Below are positions 8,967 through 17,907 of a DNA stretch of 64,000 nt, piece after piece. The notes beneath the pieces are model-generated. The model saw nothing but the letters and a program-made list of their open reading frames with translations, did no database searches and had not been told where the DNA came from. Each line of letters begins with the position of its first letter. Position 1 is the stretch's first letter. Source of the DNA: PFJX01 sp964466195 (GTDB lineage: Bacteria > Pseudomonadota > Gammaproteobacteria > Burkholderiales > Thiobacillaceae); the NCBI GenBank assembly GCA_964466195.1, contig CAYXMQ010000008.1:1-64000 (forward strand), read 5' to 3'. A program made the position numbers and the translations under genes.

Positions 8967-9697
8967 ATGTCGCTTTCGCCCGCACCCTCAACATTCGCGT
9001 GTTCCGCCATAACCCGCGCGATGCCGCCAGTTCGCCGCGCGTGGTGCTCTACCCATTGACGGAAACGCCGGGCATGACGCTGTTCATCGCGCTGACGCGC
9101 ATCCGCGAGACGCTCGAACCGAGTCTGAATTTTGATTTCGTCTGCCGCGCCGGCGTGTGCGGTTCCTGTGCGATGCTGATCAACGGGCGGCCTGGCCTTG
9201 CTTGCCGCACGCTGACCGCGGATCTGCCGAGCGAGATCAATCTGTTTCCGCTGCCTGGCTTCGAGCTCATCGCCGATCTTTCGGTGAATACCGGCAAATG
9301 GATGCGCGCCCTGAGCGAACGCCTGCAAACCTGGCTGCATCTGCAGGAGGAACCCGACATTGATGCGCTGGAAGTGCGCATGGAGCCGGCCCTGGCCGAG
9401 GCCATATACGAGCTGGACCGCTGCAGCGAGTGCGGCTGCTGCGTCGCCGCTTGCGGCAGTGCGCAGATGCGGCCGGATTTCATCGCCGCGGTCGGCATCA
9501 ACAAGATTGCCCGTTTCCGGCTTGACCCGCGCGATGCGCGCAAGGATGCCGATTTCTACCAACTGGTCGGCGAGGACAACGGTGTTTTCGGCTGCATGAG
9601 CCTGCTCGGCTGTCAGGATTTCTGTCCCAAGCAACTGCCGTTGCAGAGCCAGATCGCTTATTTGCGCCGCAGCATGGCGCGGCAGGGATTGCGGTGA
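8963..9697 (+). CDS. frdB: Fumarate reductase/succinate dehydrogenase iron-sulfur subunit
   Basis: Iron-sulfur subunit that wires FrdA to the diheme FrdC. The 244-residue protein has a plant-type [2Fe-2S] motif (CRAGVCGSC then LAC, residues about 57-76). Two further cysteine clusters follow, CSECGCCVAACG and CMSLLGCQDFCPK, for the [4Fe-4S] and [3Fe-4S] centres. The pattern matches W. succinogenes FrdB. It overlaps frdA (ATGA) and the following peptidase gene (GTGA), so frdCAB and that gene form one coupled unit. Confidence 0.95.
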   Translation: MNVAFARTLNIRVFRHNPRDAASSPRVVLYPLTETPGMTLFIALTRIRETLEPSLNFDFVCRAGVCGSCAMLINGRPGLACRTLTADLPSEINLFPLPGFELIADLSVNTGKWMRALSERLQTWLHLQEEPDIDALEVRMEPALAEAIYELDRCSECGCCVAACGSAQMRPDFIAAVGINKIARFRLDPRDARKDADFYQLVGEDNGVFGCMSLLGCQDFCPKQLPLQSQIAYLRRSMARQGLR

Positions 9698-10437
9698 GCT
9701 TGGCGTCTGGCAAGAAACGGCCGCGGTCACGTCCGGTTACGCGGCTGGAAGAAACCCGGCCGCTTGCGATCGCGGGGTATGCCTGCCATTACCGCCTGAA
9801 ACGCAGCTCCGCGCGCCGAAGTCTGGCCTTGCGGGTTTCCGAGTGCGGTGAAATCGCCGTCAATGCGCCGCTCTATCTGCCCCAATCCGATATCGACAGC
9901 TTTTTGCTGCGTCATGCCGACTGGCTGCGCGAACGTCTGGCTACCCGGCCGCAGGCCGTGCAGTGGCGCAGCGGCGCCGTGCTGCCCTGGCTGGGCGGCA
10001 GCCTGACCCTGGTGGTGCAGCCCGCGTCCGGGCGCCCCAGCCTGCATATTCGGGGCGATGAACTGATCTGCGTCGCCGGCGAGCACCTGGTCGAGACGGC
10101 GGTTCGGCAATGGTATCAACGCCAGGCGCGTACGTTGTTGACTGAACGCCTGGCGCATCATGCCGCCCGTGCCGGGCTGGCCATGCCGCCGTTGCGCTTG
10201 TCCAACGCCCGCACGCGCTGGGGCAGTTTGTCGCCGAAAGGCGTGGTCAGCCTGAATTGGCGGCTGATCAAAGCCAGTCTGGACGAGCTCGATTACGTCG
10301 TCTGCCACGAACTGGCGCATTTCCGCCAGCGCAACCATTCCGCCGCATTTTGGCGCGAGGTCGCCGTCCTGTGCCCGGATTACGCACGGCTGCGCGCCTG
10401 CCTGCGGCACGCCGGTCGAGGCTATTTCGCGTTCTAA
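9694..10437 (+). CDS. YgjP-like (DUF45/M48-type) metallopeptidase
   Basis: Predicted cytoplasmic zinc metallopeptidase of the YgjP/WLM-like family. The 247-residue protein has the zinc motif HELAHFRQRNHSAAFW, an HExxH with a downstream His, near residue 208. The preceding RWGSLSPKGVVSLNWRL segment is typical of DUF45 proteins. It begins at a GTG overlapping the frdB stop, so it is co-translated with frdCAB. Nothing in the family is known that ties it to respiration, so the link is probably incidental. Confidence 0.85.
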   Translation: MSLASGKKRPRSRPVTRLEETRPLAIAGYACHYRLKRSSARRSLALRVSECGEIAVNAPLYLPQSDIDSFLLRHADWLRERLATRPQAVQWRSGAVLPWLGGSLTLVVQPASGRPSLHIRGDELICVAGEHLVETAVRQWYQRQARTLLTERLAHHAARAGLAMPPLRLSNARTRWGSLSPKGVVSLNWRLIKASLDELDYVVCHELAHFRQRNHSAAFWREVAVLCPDYARLRACLRHAGRGYFAF

Positions 10438-10459
10438 AGGGGCAGGGCGTTGCGGCGCT

Positions 10460-12643
10460 TCAGCCGGAGGGATAGCGCTGTTCCCATTCGGCGATCGGCA
10501 TCGGTTTGCCGAACAGGTAGCCCTGGAATGCCATGCAGCCGTTTGCGCGCAGGAATTCAAGCTGCGCCTGGGTTTCGACGCCTTCAGCAATGACGTTGAG
10601 GCCGAGCGTATGGCTCATTGCCAGGATGGCGCGCACGATGGCGGCGTCGTTGGTATCAATGGCCAGATCGCGGACGAAGGATTGGTCGATCTTGATCTGA
10701 TCCAGCGGCAGGCGCTTCAGGTAAGACAGCGACGAATAGCCGGTGCCGAAGTCGTCCATCGAGAAGCTGACGCCCAAGGCCTTGATTTGCTGCATGCGCT
10801 GGACGACTTCCTCGACGTTGTCGAGCACCGCGCTTTCGGTCAGTTCCAACTTCAGGCGTGTCGGGTCGATGCCGCTGTGTTGCAGGCAGGCGGCGGTTTG
10901 GGCGACGAAATCGGCCTGGTGGAACTGGCGGGCGCTGACGTTGATCGCCAATTGCAGAGCGCGGGTGTGTTCGGCGCCGGCCCAGGTCTTGAGCTGCGCG
11001 CAGGCGGTGGCGAGCACCCATGCCCCGATCGGCAGGATCAGCCCGCTTTCTTCGGCGAGCGGGATGAACTGTGCCGGCGAAACCAGGCCGCTGGTCGGAC
11101 GCAGCCAGCGCAGCAGCGCCTCGGCGCCGATCAGGCGGCCGTGCTGATCGACTTGCGGTTGGAAATAAAGCTGCAGTTCGTTGTTATGCAAGGCCTGGCG
11201 CAACGCATTTTCCAGTGCGGTGCGCGTGTCGATGGCGGCCTGCATGGCGGGGTTGAAGAAGCGCACCTTGTTGCGTCCGCCATCTTTCGCCTGGTACAGC
11301 GCGACGTCGGCCTGCTTGAGCAGTACATCGGTCGAGTCGTTGAGACCCTGGAACAGGGTCATGCCGATGCTGGCGCTGCTCTCGTAGCGCTGTTCGATGC
11401 CGGTCAGCACATACGGTTGATTGAGTGCAGCGCGCACCTTCTCAGCGATCGCTTCGGCCTGGTTGGCGGCAGCCTGCTCGTCCTGGCTCAAGTCGTCCAG
11501 GATGACCACGAACTCATCGCCGCCCGGCCGTGCGACCGTGTCTTCCTGGCGCACATTGGCGCTCAGGCGGCGTGCGACTTCGACCAGCAACTGGTCGCCG
11601 ATATCGTGGCCCTGGGTGTCGTTGAGCGTCTTGAAGTTATCCAGGTCGAGTATCAATAAAGCCCCGAATGTCTGGTTGCGCTTGCTGGCGAACAGCGCCT
11701 GATTGAGTCGGTCGATCAGCAGGCGGCGATTGGGCAAGCCGGTGAGCGGGTCGAAATAGGCCAGGTTGTGGATTTCGCCTTCACGCTGTTGCACTTTATC
11801 CGCCATGCGGTTGAAGGCGGCGGCGAGACGGGTGATCTCATCCGCACCGATTAGCGTCGGCTGTTGATCGATGCGGGCTTCGTACTTGCCGGCGGCGATG
11901 CGTCGGGCGCCGTCCTGCAAGCGCGACAGCCGGCGCGTGACCCAGTGATCGAGTAGGAAGCCCAAGGCGAGAAAGATCGTCGCGTAGCCGAGCAGGCTTT
12001 TAAGCAACTGCCCGCTCCAGATGCGCAGCAAGCGTTCCTGGAATTTGGCTTCGGGGATGCGGATGCTGGCGACGCCGCGCATATCGCCGACCTTGTAGCC
12101 ATAGGCGGTGTCATAGCGGTCGCGGATACTGGGCGGCGCGGTGGCCTGATCGCCATGGCAATTCAGACAGAACGGTTCGATCCGGATCGGGGCGGTAAAC
12201 AGCAGATAACCGACGCCCTGGTCGGTGACGATTTCGCGCATCCGCTGGCTGGCGTTTGGATTGGCGCGAAACCAGTTCATCGCCTCCAGTTCGAAGCGGT
12301 CGGCCTGATTGCCGGGATTGCGCGGGCGGTCGGAGACATTGTTGAAGATGATGCCGCTCGGGCTCCAGTTGGCGAAATCACTCGAGATGCGTGAAAAAGA
12401 ATGTGCCGGCAGGAAACCGATGGTTTTTTCGTTCACCGGCAGGCCGCTGGCCAGGAACTGCTGCTGATAGATGCGCCGGGTCGCCATCATGAAGGCGTAG
12501 AGGGTCTTGGCGTCGTATTCGATTTCCGCGCGCGTTTCCTCTTTCAACTTCTGATAACTGACGCTCAAGTCGATGGCTAAAACCACGCTCAACAGCGCGC
12601 TCAACAACAGCCAGATCTTGAACTTCAGTTTCAAGTTGGACAC
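10460..12643 (-). CDS. Sensor diguanylate cyclase/phosphodiesterase with heme-binding motif
   Basis: A 727-residue membrane signalling protein of c-di-GMP metabolism. It has an N-terminal transmembrane helix (about 8-26) and a periplasmic DUF3365/Tll0287-like domain with a CXXCH heme c motif (CLNCH, residues 159-163). A second membrane segment (about 215-235), a HAMP linker, GGDEF and EAL domains follow. The GGDEF motif is intact (RPGGDEF) and the EAL domain has AEALLRW and DDFGTGYSS, so both activities are possible. The frame starts at GTG 12643; a TTG at 12634 (residue 4) has a better-spaced GGAG and may be the true start. It probably senses redox or small ligands through heme (inference). 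Confidence 0.88.
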   Translation of the reverse strand: MSNLKLKFKIWLLLSALLSVVLAIDLSVSYQKLKEETRAEIEYDAKTLYAFMMATRRIYQQQFLASGLPVNEKTIGFLPAHSFSRISSDFANWSPSGIIFNNVSDRPRNPGNQADRFELEAMNWFRANPNASQRMREIVTDQGVGYLLFTAPIRIEPFCLNCHGDQATAPPSIRDRYDTAYGYKVGDMRGVASIRIPEAKFQERLLRIWSGQLLKSLLGYATIFLALGFLLDHWVTRRLSRLQDGARRIAAGKYEARIDQQPTLIGADEITRLAAAFNRMADKVQQREGEIHNLAYFDPLTGLPNRRLLIDRLNQALFASKRNQTFGALLILDLDNFKTLNDTQGHDIGDQLLVEVARRLSANVRQEDTVARPGGDEFVVILDDLSQDEQAAANQAEAIAEKVRAALNQPYVLTGIEQRYESSASIGMTLFQGLNDSTDVLLKQADVALYQAKDGGRNKVRFFNPAMQAAIDTRTALENALRQALHNNELQLYFQPQVDQHGRLIGAEALLRWLRPTSGLVSPAQFIPLAEESGLILPIGAWVLATACAQLKTWAGAEHTRALQLAINVSARQFHQADFVAQTAACLQHSGIDPTRLKLELTESAVLDNVEEVVQRMQQIKALGVSFSMDDFGTGYSSLSYLKRLPLDQIKIDQSFVRDLAIDTNDAAIVRAILAMSHTLGLNVIAEGVETQAQLEFLRANGCMAFQGYLFGKPMPIAEWEQRYPSG

Positions 12644-12848
12644 TCCGAATGTTGTCGTGAGCGGTGCTGCACCCCACTCGCCCGATAGGAAAACGTCGGC
12701 TCGGCTAAGGCGGCGTGGCGCATCCTCGCACTATTTCGTGTCTCGCTGTGGCCTGCTCCTCGCGCTGAACATAAAACTGCCTGTTGATCCGGGCTGTCCA
12801 GGCGCTAAGGCCGCACGGATGATCCAGCCCTGACAAGTTTTTAACATC

Positions 12849-12870
12849 GTTCGCCTGAGCTTGTCGAAGC
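12849..12870. repeat. Copy of a widespread GAGCTTGTCGAAG dispersed repeat
   Basis: The sequence GCCTGAGCTTGTCGAAGC lies in the 252-bp gap between the GGDEF/EAL gene and the response regulator. It resembles the short repeat with core CTGAGCTTGTCGAAG that is scattered through intergenic regions of many proteobacteria. Only one half-element is seen here. The rest of the gap (12644-12895) contains no recognisable gene. Confidence 0.45.
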
Positions 12871-12895
12871 CCGTTCCCGCAGCAACGCACTCAGA

Positions 12896-14539
12896 TCAAG
12901 CCGGGATCTCGAAATCGTTGCCCACCAGTTCCAGCCGGGTCAGCAGCTCGCCGGCACGCTTTTCCTCCGGCTTCAATTTGCGCGCCTGTTCGATGCAGCT
13001 GCGCGCTTCGTCGTTGAGGCTGAGGTCGCGGCCGTGCTGTTCCATCCAGGCGATCAACAGAAAGGCGTGATTGAGCAGCAGGCGGGCGTTGTTGGGCATT
13101 TTCATGCGCGCTTCGCGGGTGAGTTCGATGGCTTCCTCAAGTTTGCCGGCATGCGAGAGTTTGACGCCGCGGTCCATGATCTCGGTGGCGGCGCTGGATG
13201 CGCGCTGCATCAGTTCGCGGCCTTCTTTTTCCAGGCCGGCCTGGGTGAAGATGGTCTGGGCGCGTTCGAGATATTCCGGATGCTCATGATGGTTGCCGAT
13301 CAGGCTGCTGAGCAACGCGCCGGCGGTCTCCTTGTCGCCCAGTGCGAGGAGGGGGCCGGCGAGATTGAGAACGGCGTCAGGCGGTAGGTGTTGCGCTTCG
13401 ATCTTGAGTTCTGCGGCCAGTTTTTGCGCCAGGTTCTGGGCGATGTCGCGTTCGCCGGTTTTCAGGCGCACGGGTATCTGCATCGCCTCCGAGAGCAGGC
13501 GTGCGTTGGCATTGCCGAACATGTCGATGGACAGTGCGGTCAGCGTGTTGAGGGCGGCATGGGTGTTGTTCTGGGCGAGCTGGACGTTCGAGAGCGCCAG
13601 ATAGGCTTGACTCGATTTCAGCGGGGTGTTGCGCGCCAGCTCAATGCTGCGCTGGAAGGCGTGCGCGGCGGTGTCGAGTTCGCCGCGCCGGTAGGCGATT
13701 TCGCCCAGATGCGATTGTCGCAGCGGCGCCCGCGGTGAAGTGGTGAGGGCGCGTTGCAACACCTCTTGCGCGCCGGCGGGGTCGCCTAATTTATCGAGCG
13801 TGCGCGCCAGCCAGTCGTGCGCTTCCAGATAGGCGCGGTTGCCGTCGGTGATCGCTTTGAGCTCGCGACGGGCATCGTCGAAGCGGCCTTCGTTGTAATG
13901 TATTTTGGCCAGTCCGAGGCGCGCCCAGGGCAGATTGCGCAGATTCAAGGCTTCTTCATAGATCGCCTTGGCCATGCCGTGTTCGCCGCTATGCATGGCG
14001 AGTTCGGCTTTCAGGCGCTTGAGGTCCCAGGCATGCGGGTTGGCGCCGTCCAGTTGCGCCTCGGTCAGGCGCAGCGCCTTCAGGTATTCGTGTTCGCGCA
14101 GCGCGATTTCGATCGGCGCCAGCGCCTGTTTTTTGGCCATTTGGCGCGACAAGCGGGTGAACATCAGGGTTTCGGTGATCGGTTTGATCAAGTAGTCGTC
14201 CGGGCGGGATTCGATCGTGCCGGTGACCATTTCGGCGGCCTTTTCCGAACTGATCATCAGCCAGACTGCATGCGGTGCCAGCAGGGCGCGATGGCGCGCC
14301 TCCTCCAGGATGTCCTGGCCGCTCTTGCCTTGGCCAAGATGCAGGTCGCACAGGATGACGTCGAAGCGCTGACGCTCAAGCTGATTGATGGCGTTGCCGG
14401 CATCGGCAGCCAGGGCGATATGGCTGGCGCCGGCGCGGCTCAGGATGTCGCGCAGAATCTTTCGCATCCCCTCGTAGTCTTCGATGATCAGGAAATGGCT
14501 GCGCGAGAGATCGGGCGGCGGCAGATTGCGCATATTCAT
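12896..14539 (-). CDS. Response regulator with TPR repeats
   Basis: A 547-residue protein with an N-terminal CheY-like receiver domain (about residues 15-140; phosphoacceptor Asp in DVILCDLHLG) and a long tail of tetratricopeptide-like helical repeats. No DNA-binding or enzymatic output domain is visible, so it probably signals by protein-protein contact. The ATG at 14539 overlaps the stop of the upstream histidine kinase (ATGA), which fixes the start and pairs the two as a two-component system. The frame is open further upstream but that part overlaps the kinase. Confidence 0.85.
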   Translation of the reverse strand: MNMRNLPPPDLSRSHFLIIEDYEGMRKILRDILSRAGASHIALAADAGNAINQLERQRFDVILCDLHLGQGKSGQDILEEARHRALLAPHAVWLMISSEKAAEMVTGTIESRPDDYLIKPITETLMFTRLSRQMAKKQALAPIEIALREHEYLKALRLTEAQLDGANPHAWDLKRLKAELAMHSGEHGMAKAIYEEALNLRNLPWARLGLAKIHYNEGRFDDARRELKAITDGNRAYLEAHDWLARTLDKLGDPAGAQEVLQRALTTSPRAPLRQSHLGEIAYRRGELDTAAHAFQRSIELARNTPLKSSQAYLALSNVQLAQNNTHAALNTLTALSIDMFGNANARLLSEAMQIPVRLKTGERDIAQNLAQKLAAELKIEAQHLPPDAVLNLAGPLLALGDKETAGALLSSLIGNHHEHPEYLERAQTIFTQAGLEKEGRELMQRASSAATEIMDRGVKLSHAGKLEEAIELTREARMKMPNNARLLLNHAFLLIAWMEQHGRDLSLNDEARSCIEQARKLKPEEKRAGELLTRLELVGNDFEIPA

Positions 14540-15246
14540 GGCAGTTCCAGCTTGAAACAACCGCCGCCGAGGCGGCCGCCGTTTTTCAAATGAATGTGTC
14601 CGCTGCACGGCCCGTTTTCGCCGCCCGCCTGGTGCAAGCGGGCGACGACGTCGGCGAAATACAGCCCCAGCCCGGTGCTGCCGGTTTCAAAGCTGATGCC
14701 GCGCTGCGTGGCATTGCCTTGTTCGAGCAGAAAATCCGGGTAACCGGGGCCGTCGTCTTCGACGCTGATGACGATGCCGGAGCCGTGTGCGGCGGTGCTT
14801 AGCAGCACCTGGCTGCGGGTGTAGTGCAGGGCGTTGTGCAGGGCCTGCACGATGACGCCGAAGACCAGTTCGTAATCAAACCAGCCGTAGAGGTCTTCCG
14901 GGCAGTCGCAATCCAGCGAGATGCCTTTCGAGTCGGCCAGCGGCAGCGCCCGCGCCAGCGCCTCGTGCGCCAAGTCGGCGAGCGACTGGTCTTGCGGGTC
15001 GAATGGGTAGAATGACTGGTCGATTTTGTACAACGCGAGGAGTTGAATCAGATGGTTGTTGACCCGTTGCGCCTCATACAGCGCCTGGGCGGTTTTCCGG
15101 CGCGCGGGCGTGTCGACCGGGGTCTCGCCGGTTTCGCTCAACGCCTCCTCCAGATAGGCTGCCATCACGCTGAGCGAATTTTTCATATCGTGGATGGAGG
15201 AAAGCAGAAAAGTGGACAGGTCCAGTTTCTGATGGTCGGCAGACAT
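14536..15246 (-). CDS. Soluble sensor histidine kinase
   Basis: A small (236-residue) cytoplasmic histidine kinase. The H-box is SSIHDMKNSLSVM (His near residue 19), followed directly by a HATPase_c domain with an N-box (ALHNALHYTR), a G1 box (VEDDGPGYPD) and a G2 box (STGLGLYF). There is no transmembrane or obvious sensor domain, so its input is unclear. It overlaps the response regulator gene and lies only 17 bp from the divergent hemW start, so the promoters of both must overlap coding sequence. Confidence 0.87.
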   Translation of the reverse strand: MSADHQKLDLSTFLLSSIHDMKNSLSVMAAYLEEALSETGETPVDTPARRKTAQALYEAQRVNNHLIQLLALYKIDQSFYPFDPQDQSLADLAHEALARALPLADSKGISLDCDCPEDLYGWFDYELVFGVIVQALHNALHYTRSQVLLSTAAHGSGIVISVEDDGPGYPDFLLEQGNATQRGISFETGSTGLGLYFADVVARLHQAGGENGPCSGHIHLKNGGRLGGGCFKLELP

Positions 15247-15263
15247 GGGGCGGAGTCGAGGTG

Positions 15264-16466
15264 ATGAGTCGTGCCGATTATAGGGGTGCGGCCGAAGTGC
15301 GCATGCCTGGTCAGTTGCAAGCGCCGCCGCCGCTGTCGCTCTATGTGCATCTACCCTGGTGCGTGCGCAAATGTCCGTATTGCGATTTCAATTCGCACGC
15401 GCAGCGCGGCGAGATACCGGAACAACGCTATCTGCAAGCGTTGACGCGCGATCTGGAACAGAGCCTGCCGCAGGTATGGGGGCGCGAGGTCAGCAGCATT
15501 TTCATCGGCGGCGGTACGCCCAGCCTGTTCTCCGCCGCCGCCATCGATCAGTTGCTGGTGACATTGCGGACGCTGTTGCGCGTTTCACCGCTGGCGGAAA
15601 TTACGCTGGAAGCCAATCCAGGTACGTTTGAAGCGGCGCGTTTCAAGGCCTATCGCGATGCCGGTATCAACCGACTGTCGTTGGGCATTCAGAGCTTCAA
15701 CCCGCTGCATCTGCGCGCACTCGGCCGCATACACGATGCCGATGAGGCGCGTGCGGCGGCAGCCGCAGCGATGGAACTGTTCGAGGCGGTGAACCTGGAT
15801 CTGATGTACGCGCTGCCGGAGCAGACGCTGGCGGAGGCGCGGCAGGATCTGGACGCCGCGATCCGGCTGAGCCCCGCGCATATTTCCGCGTATCACCTGA
15901 CGCTGGAGCCGAACACGCCTTTTGCCGCTGCGCCGCCCAGCCTGCCGGACGACGATGTCGCCGCCGACATGCAATTGATGGCGGAAGAAACGCTGGCCGC
16001 CGCCGGCTACCAACATTACGAAACGTCGGCGTTTGCGCGGCCGGAGCGGCAATGCCGACATAATCTCAATTACTGGACCTTCGGCGATTACCTCGGCATC
16101 GGCGCCGGCGCGCACGGCAAGTTATCCAGTCACGACCGAATCGAACGCCAGGCGCGCAGCAAACATCCACAGGCCTATATGGATGCGGTGTTGGGCGAGG
16201 CCGGCCCGGCGTGGATCGAAACCCGCAAGCTGACGCGCGACGATCGCATTTTCGAATTCATGATGAATGCGCTGCGCTTGACGCAAGGCTTCGACGCGCG
16301 CCTGTTCGAGGCGCGCACCGGTTTGCCGATGCTGCTGGCGGAACCTGCGTTACGTGCCGCAGAACAACGCGGGCTGCTGCGGCGCGATGCCGAGACGATC
16401 CGGCCCAGCGAGCAGGGGCGGCGTTTTCTGAATGAGTTGTTGCAGATGTTCTTGCCGGAGGGTTGA
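15264..16466 (+). CDS. hemW: HemW-type radical SAM protein (heme chaperone)
   Basis: Radical SAM protein of the HemN/HemW family. The N-terminal motif PWCVRKCPYCDFNSH (CX3CX2C plus FNSH) and the FIGGGTPS and GIQSF segments identify HemW, a heme-trafficking protein, rather than the oxygen-independent coproporphyrinogen oxidase HemN. It is about 400 residues, the usual length. The chosen ATG at 15264 has a GGAG eight bases upstream; an in-frame ATG at 15303, just before LSLYVHLPW, is a realistic alternative. Confidence 0.9.
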   Translation: MSRADYRGAAEVRMPGQLQAPPPLSLYVHLPWCVRKCPYCDFNSHAQRGEIPEQRYLQALTRDLEQSLPQVWGREVSSIFIGGGTPSLFSAAAIDQLLVTLRTLLRVSPLAEITLEANPGTFEAARFKAYRDAGINRLSLGIQSFNPLHLRALGRIHDADEARAAAAAAMELFEAVNLDLMYALPEQTLAEARQDLDAAIRLSPAHISAYHLTLEPNTPFAAAPPSLPDDDVAADMQLMAEETLAAAGYQHYETSAFARPERQCRHNLNYWTFGDYLGIGAGAHGKLSSHDRIERQARSKHPQAYMDAVLGEAGPAWIETRKLTRDDRIFEFMMNALRLTQGFDARLFEARTGLPMLLAEPALRAAEQRGLLRRDAETIRPSEQGRRFLNELLQMFLPEG

Positions 16467-16467
16467 A

Positions 16468-17316
16468 GTGCTGAACGTATGCTTCTCGCTTGGGCTGTGG
16501 CGGCTTCTTTGCCTGCTCTTCCTTGCCGTAACGCTCCCTTCGCCGCTGCTGGCGGAAACCGCCGTTCCGCCGCTGCAGGCGCGGGTGACGGATCAAGTCG
16601 GCTTGTTGGACGCCGCCGCTCGGCAAGCGCTGGAAGCCAAACTGGCGGCGTTCGAACAGGCCAAGGGCAGCCAGATCGCGGTGTTGATCATTGCCAGCAC
16701 ACAGCCGGACAGCATCGAGGAATACTCGATTCGCGTCGTCGACGCCTGGAAGCTGGGTCGCAAGGGTGTCGATGACGGCGTGCTGCTGATGCTGGCAATG
16801 CAGGATCGGTCGATGCGGATAGAAGTCGGACGCGGTTTGGAGGGCGCCATTCCGGACGCCATCGCCAAGCGGGTGATCGCCGAAGTCATGACACCCTACT
16901 TCAAGCGTGGCGAGTACGCCGCCGGCATCGATGCCGGCGTGTCCGCGCTGATCAAGTTGGTCGATGGCGAGCCGTTGCCGGAACCTGAAACGCTGTCTGA
17001 CGGCCTTGGCAGCCTGGGCGACGCTTCGCCGGCCCTGTTGTTGCTGGTGGTCTTTGTGGGCGGGATATTGCGCTTGGTTTTTGGCCGCCTGGTGGGGGCC
17101 GGCGTGGCGGGGACGCTGGCGTTTGTCGCCGGGTGGGTGCTGCTGGGTACGTTTATCGCTGCTGTGGTGGCCGCTTTGATCGCTTTTGTCTTCACGCTCT
17201 TTGGCGGTTCCGGCCTCGGTCGATCGGCGGGGGGCAGGGGCGGCGGTTTTGGTGGCGGCGGCTTCGGTGGCGGTGGCGGCGGCTTCGGCGGCGGCGGCGC
17301 TTCCGGGCGCTGGTAG
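16468..17316 (+). CDS. TPM-domain membrane protein (YgcG family)
   Basis: A 282-residue exported membrane protein. It has an N-terminal signal or anchor (about 8-28), a TPM/Psb32 domain (about 35-165; ARVTDQVGLLDAAAR, DDGVLLMLA and IEVGRGLEG are typical), one or two hydrophobic helices (about 190-245) and a Gly-rich C-terminal tail. Start at GTG 16468 is supported by CGGAGGG just upstream and by the signal sequence. It is followed nine bases later by a second TPM gene. Such pairs are often next to lemA, which is not present here. The function is not established. Confidence 0.82.
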   Translation: MLNVCFSLGLWRLLCLLFLAVTLPSPLLAETAVPPLQARVTDQVGLLDAAARQALEAKLAAFEQAKGSQIAVLIIASTQPDSIEEYSIRVVDAWKLGRKGVDDGVLLMLAMQDRSMRIEVGRGLEGAIPDAIAKRVIAEVMTPYFKRGEYAAGIDAGVSALIKLVDGEPLPEPETLSDGLGSLGDASPALLLLVVFVGGILRLVFGRLVGAGVAGTLAFVAGWVLLGTFIAAVVAALIAFVFTLFGGSGLGRSAGGRGGGFGGGGFGGGGGGFGGGGASGRW

Positions 17317-17325
17317 GAGAGGGGT

Positions 17326-17829
17326 ATGGCTATAAAACGAATGATTAAACATCTGCTCTACCCGCAATGGTTGCTTGGGCGGGCGTTTCCTGATGTCGCA
17401 ATGGATCGTATCGAGGCAGCCGTGACGAATTCCGAACGTACGCATCACGGCGAAATACGATTCGTCGTGGAAGGCGCGCTGGACTTCGTTTCCTTGTTGC
17501 GCGGTGTCAGTGCGCGTCAACGCGCCGTCACGGTGTTCGCCGAGTTGGGGGTGTGGGATACCGAGGCCAATAACGGCGTGTTGATCTATCTATTGCTGGC
17601 GGATCGCGATGTCGAAATCGTCGCCGATCGCGGCTTTAACGGGCGCGTCAGCTCGGCGCAATGGGCGTCGATCTGCCATGAGATGGAAACACGTTTCGTC
17701 AGCGCTGATTTCGAGGCCGGGGCCCTGCTCGGCATTGAACGCATTGATGCTTTGCTGTGCCAATACTTCCCGTTGCGTGCGCAGGCCGAGAACGTCAATG
17801 AATTGCCGAATCGGCCAGTCAGAATTTGA
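17326..17829 (+). CDS. TPM-domain protein, second copy
   Basis: A 167-residue cytoplasmic-looking TPM-domain protein (HHGEIRFVVEGAL, GVLIYLLLADRDVEIVADRGF) that commonly accompanies a longer YgcG-type TPM protein. The ATG at 17326 has GGAGAGGGGT upstream. It is almost certainly co-transcribed with the preceding gene. The role is unknown; TPM proteins have been linked to membrane protein repair in other systems, but nothing in the sequence specifies this here. A bidirectional terminator follows. Confidence 0.8.
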   Translation: MAIKRMIKHLLYPQWLLGRAFPDVAMDRIEAAVTNSERTHHGEIRFVVEGALDFVSLLRGVSARQRAVTVFAELGVWDTEANNGVLIYLLLADRDVEIVADRGFNGRVSSAQWASICHEMETRFVSADFEAGALLGIERIDALLCQYFPLRAQAENVNELPNRPVRI

Positions 17830-17863
17830 GACGAATCGTTGCCGGCGACCTATCGCGGGCAGT

Positions 17864-17898
17864 AATGAAAAAGGGCGCCTGGAGCGCCCTTTTTCATT
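17864..17898. terminator. Bidirectional rho-independent terminator
   Basis: Perfect 15-bp stem (17864-17878 with 17884-17898) around a 5-base loop. A GC-rich core GGGCGC/GCGCCC is flanked by A5 and T5 tracts, so it works in both directions. It separates the TPM genes from the convergent efp. Confidence 0.9.
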
Positions 17899-17907
17899 CG
17901 AGAAGAC

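Noticed and set aside
14540..14608. N-terminal extension of the response regulator
   Set aside because: The extended frame overlaps the histidine kinase end; the ATGA overlap at 14536-14539 gives the better start.
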